This document shows positions 1 to 8,061 of a DNA stretch of 35,474 nucleotides, one piece after another. The translations under genes were made by a program, and so were the position numbers. The stretch is from the NCBI GenBank assembly GCA_020629675.1, contig JAHDCW010000003.1:19924-55397 (forward strand). The letters run 5' to 3'. This DNA comes from Minisyncoccota bacterium (lineage in GTDB: Bacteria > Patescibacteriota > Minisyncoccia > Moranbacterales > GCA-2747515). Position 1 is the first letter of the stretch. Every line of letters begins with the position of its first letter. The notes beneath the pieces were generated by a model. That model did not search any database and was not told the DNA's origin. It saw only the letters and a list, made by a program, of their open reading frames with translations.

Positions 1-126
1 GCGATTGCCCGTGGGGAAGAGCTTAAGAAAGAGAAAGCGTCGATGAGTGATATGGAATACGCACGTGTTGCAGCTGCTCTTGAGAAAGATTTGGCAAAGT
101 TGCGAGCGTTACGTAAAAGGCGATAA
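1..126 (+). CDS. atpC: ATP synthase F1 epsilon subunit, C-terminal end (partial)
   Basis: Only the last 41 residues are visible and the start lies left of the window. The tail has the alanine, leucine and arginine rich helical pattern of the epsilon C-terminus: an acidic-Tyr-Ala step (MEYARVAAALEKDL) followed by AKLRALRKRR, comparable to the DYAQA..L..A.AQLR ending of known AtpC proteins. Epsilon is part of the rotating central stalk of F1 and its C-terminal helices inhibit ATP hydrolysis. A strong hairpin terminator follows 20 bases after the stop, as expected for the last gene of an atp operon. The assignment rests on a short segment, so another coiled helical protein end is possible. Confidence 0.62.
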   Translation, partial: AIARGEELKKEKASMSDMEYARVAAALEKDLAKLRALRKRR

Positions 127-146
127 CGTCAATGTTGTAATGATTT

Positions 147-168
147 AACTCCCGCAAGGGAGTTTTTC
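147..168 (+). terminator. Rho-independent terminator after atpC-like gene
   Basis: A perfect 7-bp stem AACTCCC/GGGAGTT with a GCAA tetraloop is followed by a short T run. It separates the ATP synthase tail from pyrD. Confidence 0.85.
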
Positions 169-255
169 TGTACTTTCACTTTAGATTTTGATAGACTTGC
201 ATCAATCTTTAGATGTTGTAGTTTATAGTTTTTTGACAAAATGAGGACTTTGAAA

Positions 256-1302
256 ATGGTAGATCCTTTAATGAATGGCCTGAGTATGCTGAAGCCAGAG
301 ACGGCTCACAAGATTGCCACATGGGGGGTGAGTACCTTCCCGGTACTTCAATACAATAAGAGATTGTATGAGGCAAGCTTGACTTTGAGTGATTTAAGTA
401 AGTTGTCTCGAGATATTTGTGCTATGAGCTTCACAAATCCAGTAGGTATCGCTGCTGGCTTGGATAAAACTGGTAAGTTAATCCGGTGGGCACAGTATAT
501 TGGTGCTGGTCATATTGAGGTGGGAACGATTGTGCCTGAACCGCAAATAGGCAATCCTAAGCCGAGGATGTTTCGCTTGCGAGAACACGCAGCTCTTATA
601 AACCGCATGGGGTTCAATAGTCCAGGTGTGTCTCAGGTTCGTAGAAATATTATTCGTGAGCGACAAAGACTTGGTGCTAAAAAAGCAATTATCATTGGAG
701 GGAATATTGGCAAAAATAAAGAAACTGCCGAGAAGGATGCGAGCCTAGATTATTTTCTTGCGGCGCATGGTATTGCTGATGTCGTGGATTACGTTTCCAT
801 TAATGTCAGCTCACCAAATACGCCAGGGTTGAGGAATTTACAGCATGGAGAATATCTCAGAGAAATCATAGGAGCAACTCGTGATGGTGTAGGCAGCAAA
901 GAGACAATCTTTACGAGATATAAACCTATTGCAGTAAAGATCGCACCGGACATGAGTGATGATGAGGTTGTGGCGTTATGTAAGATTTGCGCTGAGATGG
1001 AGGTGGATATAATCATCGCAACCAATACGACGCTTTCGCGTGAAGGTGTAGAGCCACACAAAAATGCTGCCGAAGCTGGTGGTTTGAGCGGTAAACCGCT
1101 TCAGAGATTGTCACGTCATGTCACAAAGGTTGTGAGGGATAATTGGGATGGTGTCCTTGTGTCAGTTGGTGGGATTGACTCGCCTGAAGAAGTGCAATAT
1201 CGACTCTCTGAATGTAAGGCAGACTTGGTGCAGATGTATACAGCATTAGCATACCAAGGACCATCCCTGATTCGGAATGTAGCGCGAGGGATTATTCCGT
1301 GA
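256..1302 (+). CDS. pyrD: Dihydroorotate dehydrogenase (quinone), class 2
   Basis: PyrD oxidises dihydroorotate to orotate in de novo pyrimidine synthesis. Class 2 enzymes use FMN, pass electrons to membrane quinone and bind the membrane by an N-terminal helical pair. Visible class 2 signatures are NPVGIAAGLDKTG, the stretch around VGTIVPEPQIGNPKPRMFRL with NRMGFNSPG, NVSSPNTPGLR with the serine that serves as catalytic base in this class, a lysine in AVKIAPDMSDDE, and the phosphate-binding GGLSGKP and VGGI segments. I chose ATG 256 over ATG 241: GAGGA at 243-247 lies 8 bases before it and would sit inside the longer version. That gives 348 residues, slightly longer than the family's usual length. 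A possible TATAGT box lies at 224-229, without a convincing -35. The gene ends in TGA, so UGA is a stop here. Confidence 0.95.
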   Translation: MVDPLMNGLSMLKPETAHKIATWGVSTFPVLQYNKRLYEASLTLSDLSKLSRDICAMSFTNPVGIAAGLDKTGKLIRWAQYIGAGHIEVGTIVPEPQIGNPKPRMFRLREHAALINRMGFNSPGVSQVRRNIIRERQRLGAKKAIIIGGNIGKNKETAEKDASLDYFLAAHGIADVVDYVSINVSSPNTPGLRNLQHGEYLREIIGATRDGVGSKETIFTRYKPIAVKIAPDMSDDEVVALCKICAEMEVDIIIATNTTLSREGVEPHKNAAEAGGLSGKPLQRLSRHVTKVVRDNWDGVLVSVGGIDSPEEVQYRLSECKADLVQMYTALAYQGPSLIRNVARGIIP

Positions 1303-1411
1303 TTGACTTGAAGAACGGTTCCATTTAATGATCGCTTTGCTGATCTTTTGTGCGCCGGAGAAATGCGTGACGGGTGGAATTTGGTTATGTGGCTTCATTT
1401 TTGTTCACCGG

Positions 1412-1451
1412 AATCGCAGTGCACAGCCGTGCTCTGCGATTTTTATATTTT
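1412..1451 (+). terminator. Long hairpin terminator downstream of pyrD
   Basis: AATCGCAG pairs with CTGCGATT and, across one T/T mismatch, GCAC pairs with GTGC around an AGCC loop; a T-rich tract follows. The rest of the 1303-1411 gap shows no convincing gene. Confidence 0.85.
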
Positions 1452-1455
1452 CCTC

Positions 1456-1484
1456 TTGCATTTTTTATGTGAGAGGTGTATAAC
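1456..1484 (+). promoter_or_regulatory. Sigma70-type promoter of the CBS-domain gene
   Basis: TTGCAT at 1456-1461 and TATAAC at 1479-1484 are separated by exactly 17 bases. The expected transcript start near 1491 leaves a leader of about 24 bases with no clear Shine-Dalgarno sequence. Confidence 0.7.
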
Positions 1485-1514
1485 ATATATATTATAAGAT
1501 GATACAAAAAAGAT

Positions 1515-2000
1515 ATGACCGTAAACGGTGCAGATATCTCTATCAAAGATGTGATGCGCACGCCTCAGACGATTACTGAGGATGTGTCTTTTCATGATGC
1601 GATGGAGCGCATGATTCAGGAGAAGACAAATTCTCTTGTCGTCGTAAATGGCGAGGGTGCTGTTGTGGGTATGATCAACCCAAAATCACTCATTAAAATG
1701 GTGGTTCCTGATTATCTCGAAGGTGATGCAATTGCTGCACACTTTGTCTCAGAGGAAATTTTCCGCGAAGAGGCGATGCGTGTTGCTGATACAAAGGTGC
1801 GTGATTTTATGCAGAAAGATATCGTAACCGTAGAAGAGGGAGATTCGCTTATGCAGGCTGCAGTAGTAGCTGCATCAAGTGGGTTGGTGCGCATTCCAGT
1901 GGTGGATGCGGAAGGTAAGCCAGTGGGATTGATCACGCGAACAGAACTTAAGAACGTGATTGGTGTATTCCTGGGTATTGACGGTTGTTTCTCGGGATAG
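1515..2000 (+). CDS. Paired CBS-domain protein
   Basis: This 161-residue protein consists almost entirely of two CBS repeats. The first starts DVMRTPQTITEDVSFHDAMERM and ends VVVNGEGAVVGMINPKSLI; the second starts VRDFMQKDIVTVEEGDSLMQA and ends IPVVDAEGKPVGLITRTEL. The 'V.G.I....L' strand-helix end appears in both. CBS pairs form Bateman modules that usually bind adenine nucleotides or S-adenosylmethionine and regulate a partner. No catalytic domain is attached, so the partner is not known from sequence. The NhaD/ArsB-type transporter begins 81 bases downstream and could be the partner, but a probable terminator lies between them. No membrane segments or signal peptide are seen. Confidence 0.9.
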   Translation: MTVNGADISIKDVMRTPQTITEDVSFHDAMERMIQEKTNSLVVVNGEGAVVGMINPKSLIKMVVPDYLEGDAIAAHFVSEEIFREEAMRVADTKVRDFMQKDIVTVEEGDSLMQAAVVAASSGLVRIPVVDAEGKPVGLITRTELKNVIGVFLGIDGCFSG

Positions 2001-2011
2001 TTAGACGGATA

Positions 2012-2043
2012 AAACGCGCGCCATCTTGTGGTTGCGTGTTTTT
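2012..2043 (+). terminator. Probable terminator after CBS gene
   Basis: An imperfect hairpin (ACGCG...CCA pairing with TGG...GCGT) is followed by a T-rich run from about 2037. Pairing is weaker than in the other terminators here, so read-through into the transporter is plausible. Confidence 0.5.
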
Positions 2044-2081
2044 ATTTGTTTCATTTGTTAGATAATTATTTTTTATAGGTT

Positions 2082-3440
2082 ATGGAACTGGATTTAGGGT
2101 TTTGGGTTAGCATTGCGATCTTTGCCGTTACATTCTTTTTGATTGTGACAGAAAAGATTCACCGTACAGTGATTTCGTTTGTCGGTGCGATGACAATGTT
2201 GGTAGCTGGTATGATCATGGGCTTTTATCAGCCAGATCAGGCTATGCGTGCGATTGATTTCAATACAATCGGTCTTTTAGCTGGTATGATGGCAATCGTT
2301 GCTGTCTTGGAGACAACGGGTGTCTTTCAATACCTTGGTATTCTCACAGCTAAGAAAACAAAGGGGAATCCGTGGTATCTGATTGTTGCACTAGGAGCTC
2401 TTACATCAGTGTTGTCGATGATTCTTGATAATGTGACGACGATTATTTTGATCGTGCCTGTGACGATTATTATTGCTCGCATGATCAAGATCTCACCGTT
2501 GCCGCTTTTGATTTCGCTGGCTATTCTCTCAAATGTGGGTGGTACTGCGACGCTTGTCGGTGATCCGCCAAACATCATGATTGGATCTGCAGCTGGTCTG
2601 TCATTTAATGCGTTCCTCATGAACTCACTTCCAATTGTGTTGGTGGTATGGGCAATTACGCTTGTTGTTTTGCGTCTTGTTTATAAGCGAGAAATCGCTG
2701 AGTCTCCACAAAACATTGACCAGCTCATGAAGATGAATGAGAAAGAGGCTATTGAAGATCCGCGCACACTTAAAATTATTCTTGGTGTACTTACGCTCGT
2801 CGTATTTCTCTTCTTTGTCCATCATGCGCTTCATATTCAACCGGCGATGGTAGCGCTTATAGGAGCGGCGCTTGCACTTTTCTTTGTAGCGCCAACCAAG
2901 GATCCTCAGAAGGTTTTGGAAAAGTTGGAATTGTCTGTCCTTGTTTTCTTTGCATCACTCTTTGTATTGGTGGGAGGCCTAGAAAACTCTGGTGTACTCG
3001 AGTATGTTGCCACCTGGATTTCAGAAGGAGCTGACAATAATATTGTTTTGACTGCGATCATTGTGCTGTGGGCAAGTGCGATTTTGAGTGCGCTTGTGGA
3101 TAATATTCCGTTTACAGTGGCGATGATTCCGGTAATTGCTTCGATCGGAGGAAGTGGTGTAGATGTGAGTCTTCTCTGGTGGGCACTTGTATTTGGTGTC
3201 GGATTTGGTGGAAATGCTACACCGATCGGATCGAGTGCTGGTGTGATTGTCACGAGTAAGAGCCAGCAGACCGAAGCACCGATTAGTTTTATCGGATGGA
3301 CTAAGGTCGGTATTCCTGTGACAATTGTCGGTTTAATCATTACTTCAGGTCTCATTCTTCTCTTTAGTGATTATCTAAGCCGTGATGTGGGGCAGAAAAC
3401 ATCTGAGGAGCTTCAAGGAAAAATTGAAGTGAGTCACTAA
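2082..3440 (+). CDS. NhaD/ArsB-family (ion transporter superfamily) membrane transporter
   Basis: This 452-residue integral membrane protein has about 10-12 hydrophobic segments. It belongs to the ion transporter superfamily that includes NhaD Na+/H+ antiporters, ArsB and CitM-type carriers. Two inverted halves are evident. The first half has DNVTTIILIVP followed by GGTATLVGDPPNIMIG, a family hallmark; the second has DNIPFTVAMIPVI followed by GFGGNATPIGSSAGVI. A soluble, charged linker (around MNEKEAIEDPRTLK) joins the halves. NhaD-type Na+/H+ exchange is the likeliest role, but the substrate cannot be fixed from sequence. ATG 2082 is preceded by AGG at about 2076-2078, so ribosome binding looks weak. 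It stands alone, closed by a strong terminator. Confidence 0.88.
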   Translation: MELDLGFWVSIAIFAVTFFLIVTEKIHRTVISFVGAMTMLVAGMIMGFYQPDQAMRAIDFNTIGLLAGMMAIVAVLETTGVFQYLGILTAKKTKGNPWYLIVALGALTSVLSMILDNVTTIILIVPVTIIIARMIKISPLPLLISLAILSNVGGTATLVGDPPNIMIGSAAGLSFNAFLMNSLPIVLVVWAITLVVLRLVYKREIAESPQNIDQLMKMNEKEAIEDPRTLKIILGVLTLVVFLFFVHHALHIQPAMVALIGAALALFFVAPTKDPQKVLEKLELSVLVFFASLFVLVGGLENSGVLEYVATWISEGADNNIVLTAIIVLWASAILSALVDNIPFTVAMIPVIASIGGSGVDVSLLWWALVFGVGFGGNATPIGSSAGVIVTSKSQQTEAPISFIGWTKVGIPVTIVGLIITSGLILLFSDYLSRDVGQKTSEELQGKIEVSH

Positions 3441-3457
3441 GACAAATCTGCTTTTTG

Positions 3458-3487
3458 AAAAAGATCTCCTTGTGAGATCTTTTTTAT
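3458..3487 (+). terminator. Rho-independent terminator after transporter
   Basis: An 11-bp perfect stem (AAAAAGATCTC/GAGATCTTTTT) with a CTTGT loop runs directly into more T residues. Confidence 0.92.
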
Positions 3488-3540
3488 TTTGCTAAACTTA
3501 TTTCGAGTAATTTTCTTTAACAATTAAAAAGGAGTGTGAA

Positions 3541-4077
3541 GTGAGTAAAAATCCAACTGTAGTTCGTCAGGGGTTGGTAAGTGAGATTGACGATGAGCTT
3601 GAGAGTCGTCCATTTAAGCCGCATGCATGGCTTCATGAGGGATTAGATCAAATTATGGTTTTTTATAAAAGTCATTCATATTCTTCACGTCCACGTACGA
3701 CATACTTTGGCTTTTCATTGCATACGAAAAATCATTGTTTTGTAATTCCATACGAGTGGCATGATGGTTCTGCTGGGTATTCAAGGCAGGTAATTGCAAA
3801 AGTGGGAGTTAAACTTAATGCTATTATTTCTCGGTACTTGATCGTGGGTGTAACTGTTAATGCGGTACCCGGTAGTGGAGTAAGAGAGTTCATTGATGAT
3901 TTTAGTGAGAGGTCTTTGGTTGTTAATAGAAGTGAAACTGCCTGGGATGTGGTAAAAATTGCGATATCTGAAGAACAGCCGCAATTAAATTTTTATGAGA
4001 AGCTCATGTTACGGCGTATTACTTCACAGGTAGTTCTTGCTGGCAGTTTCGATACTATTGGTAGCTCACCATTATAA
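3541..4077 (+). CDS. Conserved-looking hypothetical protein
   Basis: I do not recognise this 178-residue protein. It starts with GTG at 3541, supported by AAGGAG at 3529-3534 with about 6 bases spacing, one of the few canonical ribosome-binding sites in the window. It has no signal peptide or membrane segment. The N-terminal part is charged, the middle is rich in aromatic and histidine residues (FGFSLHTKNHCFVIPYEWHDG), and a hydrophobic strand-like stretch follows (YLIVGVTVNAV). No catalytic motif is obvious. It lies as a single transcription unit between two strong terminators. Ribosome-binding site, clean open frame and flanking terminators together make a real gene likely. Confidence 0.75.
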   Translation: MSKNPTVVRQGLVSEIDDELESRPFKPHAWLHEGLDQIMVFYKSHSYSSRPRTTYFGFSLHTKNHCFVIPYEWHDGSAGYSRQVIAKVGVKLNAIISRYLIVGVTVNAVPGSGVREFIDDFSERSLVVNRSETAWDVVKIAISEEQPQLNFYEKLMLRRITSQVVLAGSFDTIGSSPL

Positions 4078-4168
4078 TGATATCTATGTGAAAAGTTGCA
4101 TACCTTTTTTAGCGTAACTCACATTATCTCATAAAGATAAGACTCTCTTGGCTTTTTATGTTCTTAAC

Positions 4169-4204
4169 GCATCGATACGATCGAGTATCGATGCTTTTAT
4201 TTTG
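4169..4204 (+). terminator. Rho-independent terminator after hypothetical gene
   Basis: A perfect 10-bp stem GCATCGATAC/GTATCGATGC with a GATCGA loop is followed by TTTTATTTT. Confidence 0.9.
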
Positions 4205-4227
4205 GGTAAGTCTCACCCGTTAAAAAA

Positions 4228-4257
4228 TTGACGATGATTATAAAAGTGTTATATATT
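4228..4257 (+). promoter_or_regulatory. Promoter of small membrane protein gene
   Basis: TTGACG at 4228-4233 is followed by overlapping -10 candidates TATATA (4250-4255, 16-base spacer) and TATATT (4252-4257, 18-base spacer). Confidence 0.65.
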
Positions 4258-4287
4258 AAGGTTGTCTTATAGCGTGAGGATTTTCAC

Positions 4288-4491
4288 ATGTTATTTTATT
4301 TTTTTTGTTGTTTAGCCTCTTTTGTTTTTTTGTGGTTAAAAGATAGTCGCGCAGTGGCAATAGCTGATGCAAGGAGCCCACAAAGAGAATCAGGTAATTT
4401 TTTTTACTATGTTGTCTTACCGTTTATTTTGGTACCGTTTATGATAATTGGTATCATCATTTCTCTTGTGGGAAAAATATATGATCGCTAA
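4288..4491 (+). CDS. Small two-helix membrane protein
   Basis: This 67-residue protein has two hydrophobic helices. The first is at the very N-terminus (MLFYFFCCLASFVFLWL) and the second at about residues 39-62 (YYVVLPFILVPFMIIGIIISLV), joined by a short charged loop. Function is unknown. The gene is well supported: promoter-like boxes upstream, GAGGA at 4276-4280 with 7 bases to ATG 4288, and a strong hairpin just after the stop. By the positive-inside pattern, the loop with several arginines probably faces the cytoplasm. Confidence 0.72.
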   Translation: MLFYFFCCLASFVFLWLKDSRAVAIADARSPQRESGNFFYYVVLPFILVPFMIIGIIISLVGKIYDR

Positions 4492-4507
4492 AGAAGTGAT
4501 TGTCTAT

Positions 4508-4543
4508 AATGCCGGGGCTTTTGCTCCGGCATTTCACTTTTTA
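4508..4543 (+). terminator. Hairpin terminator after small membrane protein
   Basis: AATGCCGGGGC pairs with GCTCCGGCATT (one G-U pair) around a TTTT loop; a T-rich tract follows, interrupted by CAC. Confidence 0.8.
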
Positions 4544-4569
4544 AAGTGTTGATGCATGGTGGTAAAATT

Positions 4570-4598
4570 TTGATTTTGTGCGTGGGACGCGCTATAGT
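4570..4598 (+). promoter_or_regulatory. Promoter of the leuS operon
   Basis: TTGATT at 4570-4575 and TATAGT at 4593-4598 have a 17-base spacer. The predicted start near 4605 leaves only about 18 bases of leader with no Shine-Dalgarno sequence. The leader is too short for a T-box. Confidence 0.72.
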
Positions 4599-4622
4599 AA
4601 GGACATATTTTAAAATTATCTT

Positions 4623-7031
4623 ATGGATCGCTACAATCACCGAGACGTCGAAAAAAAGTGGCAAAGCTACTGGCGTGAGCATCAGTCTTATGCTGTGTCG
4701 GATCAGCAAGACGGTAAAGAAAATTATTATCAGTTAGTAGAATTTCCGTATCCTTCTGGAAATCTCCATGTGGGGCACTGGTACGCATTTGCTGTACCTG
4801 ATATCCGCGCGCGGTATTTGCGTGCACGTGGTAAAAATGTGTTATTTCCGATCGGATTTGATGCTTTTGGGTTGCCAGCTGAAAATGCAGCGATCAAACA
4901 TGGCATCAACCCGCGCACCTGGACGTACGAGAATATGGACTACATGCGCACGCAGATTGACTCTATGGGAACGTCATTTGATCGGTCGCGCGAGGTGGTG
5001 ACATGTGATCCTGAATATTATCGCTGGACGCAGTGGATTTTTCTCGAGCTTTATAAGAATAATTTAGTAAATTATAGTACGACGGAGGCTAATTGGTGTC
5101 CCAAGTGTAAAACTGTACTTGCAAATGAACAGGTAATCGATGGACATTGTGAGCGATGTGACAGTGTGGTAGAGAAGAAGCAAATGAAACAGTGGCAGTT
5201 CCGTATCACGGAGTATGCCGATAGATTGATCGATGATCTAGACGACTTAGATTGGCCTGAGGAAATTAAAGCCTCGCAAAAAAACTGGATCGGGCGCAGC
5301 GAAGGTGCTGAGATTGACTTTAGCATCGTAGGGAGTGAGCGTAAGATCACCGTCTTTACGACGCGGCCAGATACGCTTTATGGTGTGACGTATATGGTGC
5401 TCGCACCGGAGCATCAGCTTGTCACTGAGCTTGCGGAGATGATCTCAAACGCTGATGCAGTTGAGGAGTATAAAAAAGTATCTGCGAAGAAATCAGAGAT
5501 TGAGCGCACTAATAACACCAAGGAAAAGACGGGTGTCCGCCTTGAGGGTGTAGAGGCAATCAATCCTATAAGTGGAGAGAAAATTCCAGTGTTTGTGGCT
5601 GATTATGTATTGGCTGGGTATGGCACAGGTGCTGTTATGGCAGTGCCAGCTCATGATGAGCGTGATCACGCATTTGCAAGGAAGTATAATCTTCCTATTA
5701 GGGAGGTTATAGAAGGCAATGTCGCTCATGCGGATGTCAATTCTGGTGTAGGTAGGTTGTGTAACTCAGGGGATTGTGATGGCATGGATAGTCAGGCGGC
5801 CAAGGTTGTGCTCACAGAAAAAGCTGGGGGACGTATGACCAAAACATACAGATTGAGAGATTGGGGTGTGAGCCGGCAGCGGTATTGGGGTGTGCCGATT
5901 CCGATGATTCACTGCGATGATCCTGCGTGCGGTACAGTGCCAGTGCCAGAAGATCAATTGCCGGTGGTGTTGCCAGATGTTGAGGATTATCTACCAAACG
6001 ATGAGGGGCAGAGTCCGCTGAGCAAAAAAGAGGATTTCGTAAAAGTGCCGTGCCCACAGTGTGGTAAAGACGCAAAACGTGAAACGGATACTCTAGATAC
6101 TTTTGTGTGTAGTTCGTGGTATTTCCTCCGGTATAGTGACCCACGCAACGAGACTGCTTTTGCTAGTGAGGACAAGATAAAAAATTGGATGCCAGTTGAT
6201 CACTATAGTGGTGGCTCAGAGCATACGACGATGCACGTATTGTATTCACGGTTTATCCATAAGGCGCTTTATGATCTCGGGCATGTGACGACGCCGGAGC
6301 CTTATAGGGTGCGTATGAACCGCTCGCTCATTCTCGGTCCTGATGGTAACAAGATGAGTAAAAGTAAAGGCAACATCATCGATCCTGATAGTATTGTAGA
6401 GTCACTTGGTGCTGACACTATGCGTTTATACTTGGCGTTTATCGGACCGTTTAACTCTGTCAGTGCGTACCCATGGAATCCTGAGAGTATCATCGGCGTG
6501 CGGAAATTTATTGAGCGTGTGTGGAAGCTTGGCGCTAAAGTAGAGAAAAGTCATGATGACACAAAAGAAGCTGATAAAGCGCTTCATGCGTGCCTTAAGG
6601 GTGTGACTGAGAGTATTGATGCGCTCAAGTGCAATACGGGTGTAGCAGCGCTGATGACGTGTGTTAATGTGCTCGAAAAACAACAACAACTCTCTGTGGC
6701 ACAGTACGGCATGCTTGCGCAGATGATGGCACCATATGCGCCACACATCGCCCAGGAGATGTGGTCAGAAGTCTGTGAGGAAGAAGGGGTTATTTCAGAT
6801 GTTACGTGGCCTGCACTTGAGGAGGGTTTGCTGATGGAGGATCAGATCGAGCTTGTCATTCAGGTAAATGGTAAGGTCCGTGATAAAGTTATGGTCGATG
6901 TTGGTCAGGCTGATGATGTGCTCGAGCGCATCGCACGTGACAGCGAAAAAATTAAAAAACACATCGAAGGTAAAGAAGTGAGAAAGGTGATTGTCATCAA
7001 AGGTCGCATGGTAAATATTGTTGCTGTGTAA
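4623..7031 (+). CDS. leuS: Leucyl-tRNA synthetase
   Basis: LeuRS is a class I aminoacyl-tRNA synthetase that charges tRNA-Leu. The HIGH motif is HVGH at residues 49-52 and the KMSKS loop lies near residue 577. A zinc-ribbon-like CPKC...CERC pair (about 160-180) follows the first half of the catalytic core. The CP1 editing domain is present, with the T-rich VFTTRPDTLYGVTYMVLAPEH segment and the conserved YGTGAVMAVPAHDERD segment containing the discriminating aspartate. A second Cys cluster (CDDPACG and CPQCGKD) precedes TFVCSSWYFLRY. The C-terminal IQVNGKVRDK is typical of bacterial LeuRS. At 802 residues it matches the shorter, Bacillus-like size. The MazG-like gene starts one base after its stop. 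Confidence 0.98.
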   Translation: MDRYNHRDVEKKWQSYWREHQSYAVSDQQDGKENYYQLVEFPYPSGNLHVGHWYAFAVPDIRARYLRARGKNVLFPIGFDAFGLPAENAAIKHGINPRTWTYENMDYMRTQIDSMGTSFDRSREVVTCDPEYYRWTQWIFLELYKNNLVNYSTTEANWCPKCKTVLANEQVIDGHCERCDSVVEKKQMKQWQFRITEYADRLIDDLDDLDWPEEIKASQKNWIGRSEGAEIDFSIVGSERKITVFTTRPDTLYGVTYMVLAPEHQLVTELAEMISNADAVEEYKKVSAKKSEIERTNNTKEKTGVRLEGVEAINPISGEKIPVFVADYVLAGYGTGAVMAVPAHDERDHAFARKYNLPIREVIEGNVAHADVNSGVGRLCNSGDCDGMDSQAAKVVLTEKAGGRMTKTYRLRDWGVSRQRYWGVPIPMIHCDDPACGTVPVPEDQLPVVLPDVEDYLPNDEGQSPLSKKEDFVKVPCPQCGKDAKRETDTLDTFVCSSWYFLRYSDPRNETAFASEDKIKNWMPVDHYSGGSEHTTMHVLYSRFIHKALYDLGHVTTPEPYRVRMNRSLILGPDGNKMSKSKGNIIDPDSIVESLGADTMRLYLAFIGPFNSVSAYPWNPESIIGVRKFIERVWKLGAKVEKSHDDTKEADKALHACLKGVTESIDALKCNTGVAALMTCVNVLEKQQQLSVAQYGMLAQMMAPYAPHIAQEMWSEVCEEEGVISDVTWPALEEGLLMEDQIELVIQVNGKVRDKVMVDVGQADDVLERIARDSEKIKKHIEGKEVRKVIVIKGRMVNIVAV

Positions 7032-7032
7032 T

Positions 7033-7440
7033 ATGGATCTCGATAGGGATAAAAAAAGTGTTTTGGAGTTATATCAGCTAGCGATTGAAAAAACTGCAAT
7101 CGATAAGTCTCCTTACGATGCGAGGGAGTATTTTGAGGGTATTCAAGATGAGATAAGAGAGGTGGGTGAGCAGTTTCATGCGTCAAATGCTGTGCTTCTC
7201 GAGGATGAAGTGGGAGACATCTTGTGGGATTATTTTTGCATGGTAGCGCACCTTGAGCGCGAGGGTCTCATCAGAAGCAGTGAGCATGTTTTTATGCATG
7301 CGCGTGAAAAGTATGGTGAGCGCTTTGAGGGAGTAGGACTTGGGACTGAAGGTGTCTGGGATGCGATTAAGAAAAGGCAAAAAGAGCGCCTGTTTGCTGA
7401 TCATGAGGCGTACCAGAAAAGTTTAGAAAAAAATCAATGA
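7033..7440 (+). CDS. MazG-like nucleoside triphosphate pyrophosphohydrolase
   Basis: This 135-residue, all-helical protein carries the MazG-type metal-binding pattern: ExxE in DEIREVGEQ and ExxD in LEDEVGDILWD, with a C-terminal KYGERF segment also seen in that family. These enzymes hydrolyse NTPs to NMP and pyrophosphate, often cleaning non-canonical or damaged nucleotides. ATG 7033 lies one base after the leuS stop (TAATATG); a TTG at 7018 would overlap leuS and is less likely. It overlaps the next gene by 4 bases. The tight packing makes a leuS-mazG-GNAT transcript very likely. The true substrate is unknown. Confidence 0.85.
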   Translation: MDLDRDKKSVLELYQLAIEKTAIDKSPYDAREYFEGIQDEIREVGEQFHASNAVLLEDEVGDILWDYFCMVAHLEREGLIRSSEHVFMHAREKYGERFEGVGLGTEGVWDAIKKRQKERLFADHEAYQKSLEKNQ

Positions 7441-8018
7441 TATTTACCATTGATGATCCTAGGTGTGTTCCATGCGGTCTGTATGAGACTCTAAAAATCT
7501 GTGACCTCGTAGATCAGCATGGGAATGAATATGATGTAATCATTGGCCTTGATCGGGATCTTGCGAGTCAATTACAGTCTTACGCGTGTGATCTCTCGGA
7601 TGGTGCACTGCAAAGCAATACAAGTGATCATAAGAGATTTTGTGAGGCTGATTATGAGGTAGATTTTGCGTATAAAAAGAGGCTTTACTTTGCGCTCCGT
7701 GATCGTGTGAGTGGTGATTTAGCTGCAGTGACGTGGTTTGCACCACGTTCATTGCCATTAGAGGCTTATGATGCAGCTGCTGTAGGTCAGCTGTGGCAGA
7801 CGGTTTCATTTCGCTCGTATGGATCGTATCGCGGTGTCGGTGTGATGTCACGGTTTGCGCAGTCCGTATTTGCTTTTACTGATCAGATCTTAAGGTATGA
7901 TAAGATTTGGCTTCGTGTAAAATCAGATAATCAGCCAGCGATCGCACTTTATAAAAAATTAGGATTTGAAAAAAGTGGTGATGATAAAAGGGGTGTGGTA
8001 ATGGTGCGCGCAGAGTAA
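7437..8018 (+). CDS. GNAT-family N-acetyltransferase
   Basis: This 193-residue protein has a GNAT fold C-terminus. GSYRGVGVMSRFAQSVFAF resembles the acetyl-CoA pyrophosphate-binding loop region (R/Q-x-x-G-x-G/A), and VKSDNQPAIALYKKLGFEKSG is the classic motif B ending 'N..AI.LY.KLGF'. The N-terminal ~90 residues are less typical and may shape the acceptor site. The acceptor is unknown; small molecules or protein N-termini are both possible. It starts inside the upstream stop codon (ATGA, 7437-7440), showing translational coupling with the MazG-like gene, and is the last gene of the leuS operon. Confidence 0.85.
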   Translation: MIFTIDDPRCVPCGLYETLKICDLVDQHGNEYDVIIGLDRDLASQLQSYACDLSDGALQSNTSDHKRFCEADYEVDFAYKKRLYFALRDRVSGDLAAVTWFAPRSLPLEAYDAAAVGQLWQTVSFRSYGSYRGVGVMSRFAQSVFAFTDQILRYDKIWLRVKSDNQPAIALYKKLGFEKSGDDKRGVVMVRAE

Positions 8019-8035
8019 TATTTTTTATAGAATTA

Positions 8036-8060
8036 AAAAACTCCCACGTAGGGAGTTTTT
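8036..8060. terminator. Bidirectional terminator
   Basis: AAAAACTCCC pairs perfectly with GGGAGTTTTT around ACGTA. With an A tract on one side and a T tract on the other it can end the leuS operon (plus) and the convergent 52-codon gene (minus). Confidence 0.88.
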
Positions 8061-8061
8061 A

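Noticed and set aside
241-255. Longer pyrD start at ATG 241
   Set aside because: No Shine-Dalgarno sequence precedes it, while GAGGA at 243-247 is ideally spaced for ATG 256.
1303-1411. Possible gene remnant or regulatory RNA between pyrD and its terminator
   Set aside because: No open frame of useful length and no stable fold visible apart from the terminator itself.
2906-3355. Minus-strand open frame of 149 codons inside the NhaD-like gene
   Set aside because: It is antisense to a strong family match, is Thr/Pro/Ile rich by strand reflection, and lacks a ribosome-binding site.
4599-4622. T-box or other riboswitch before leuS
   Set aside because: The predicted leader is only about 18 bases, too short for any known leader element.
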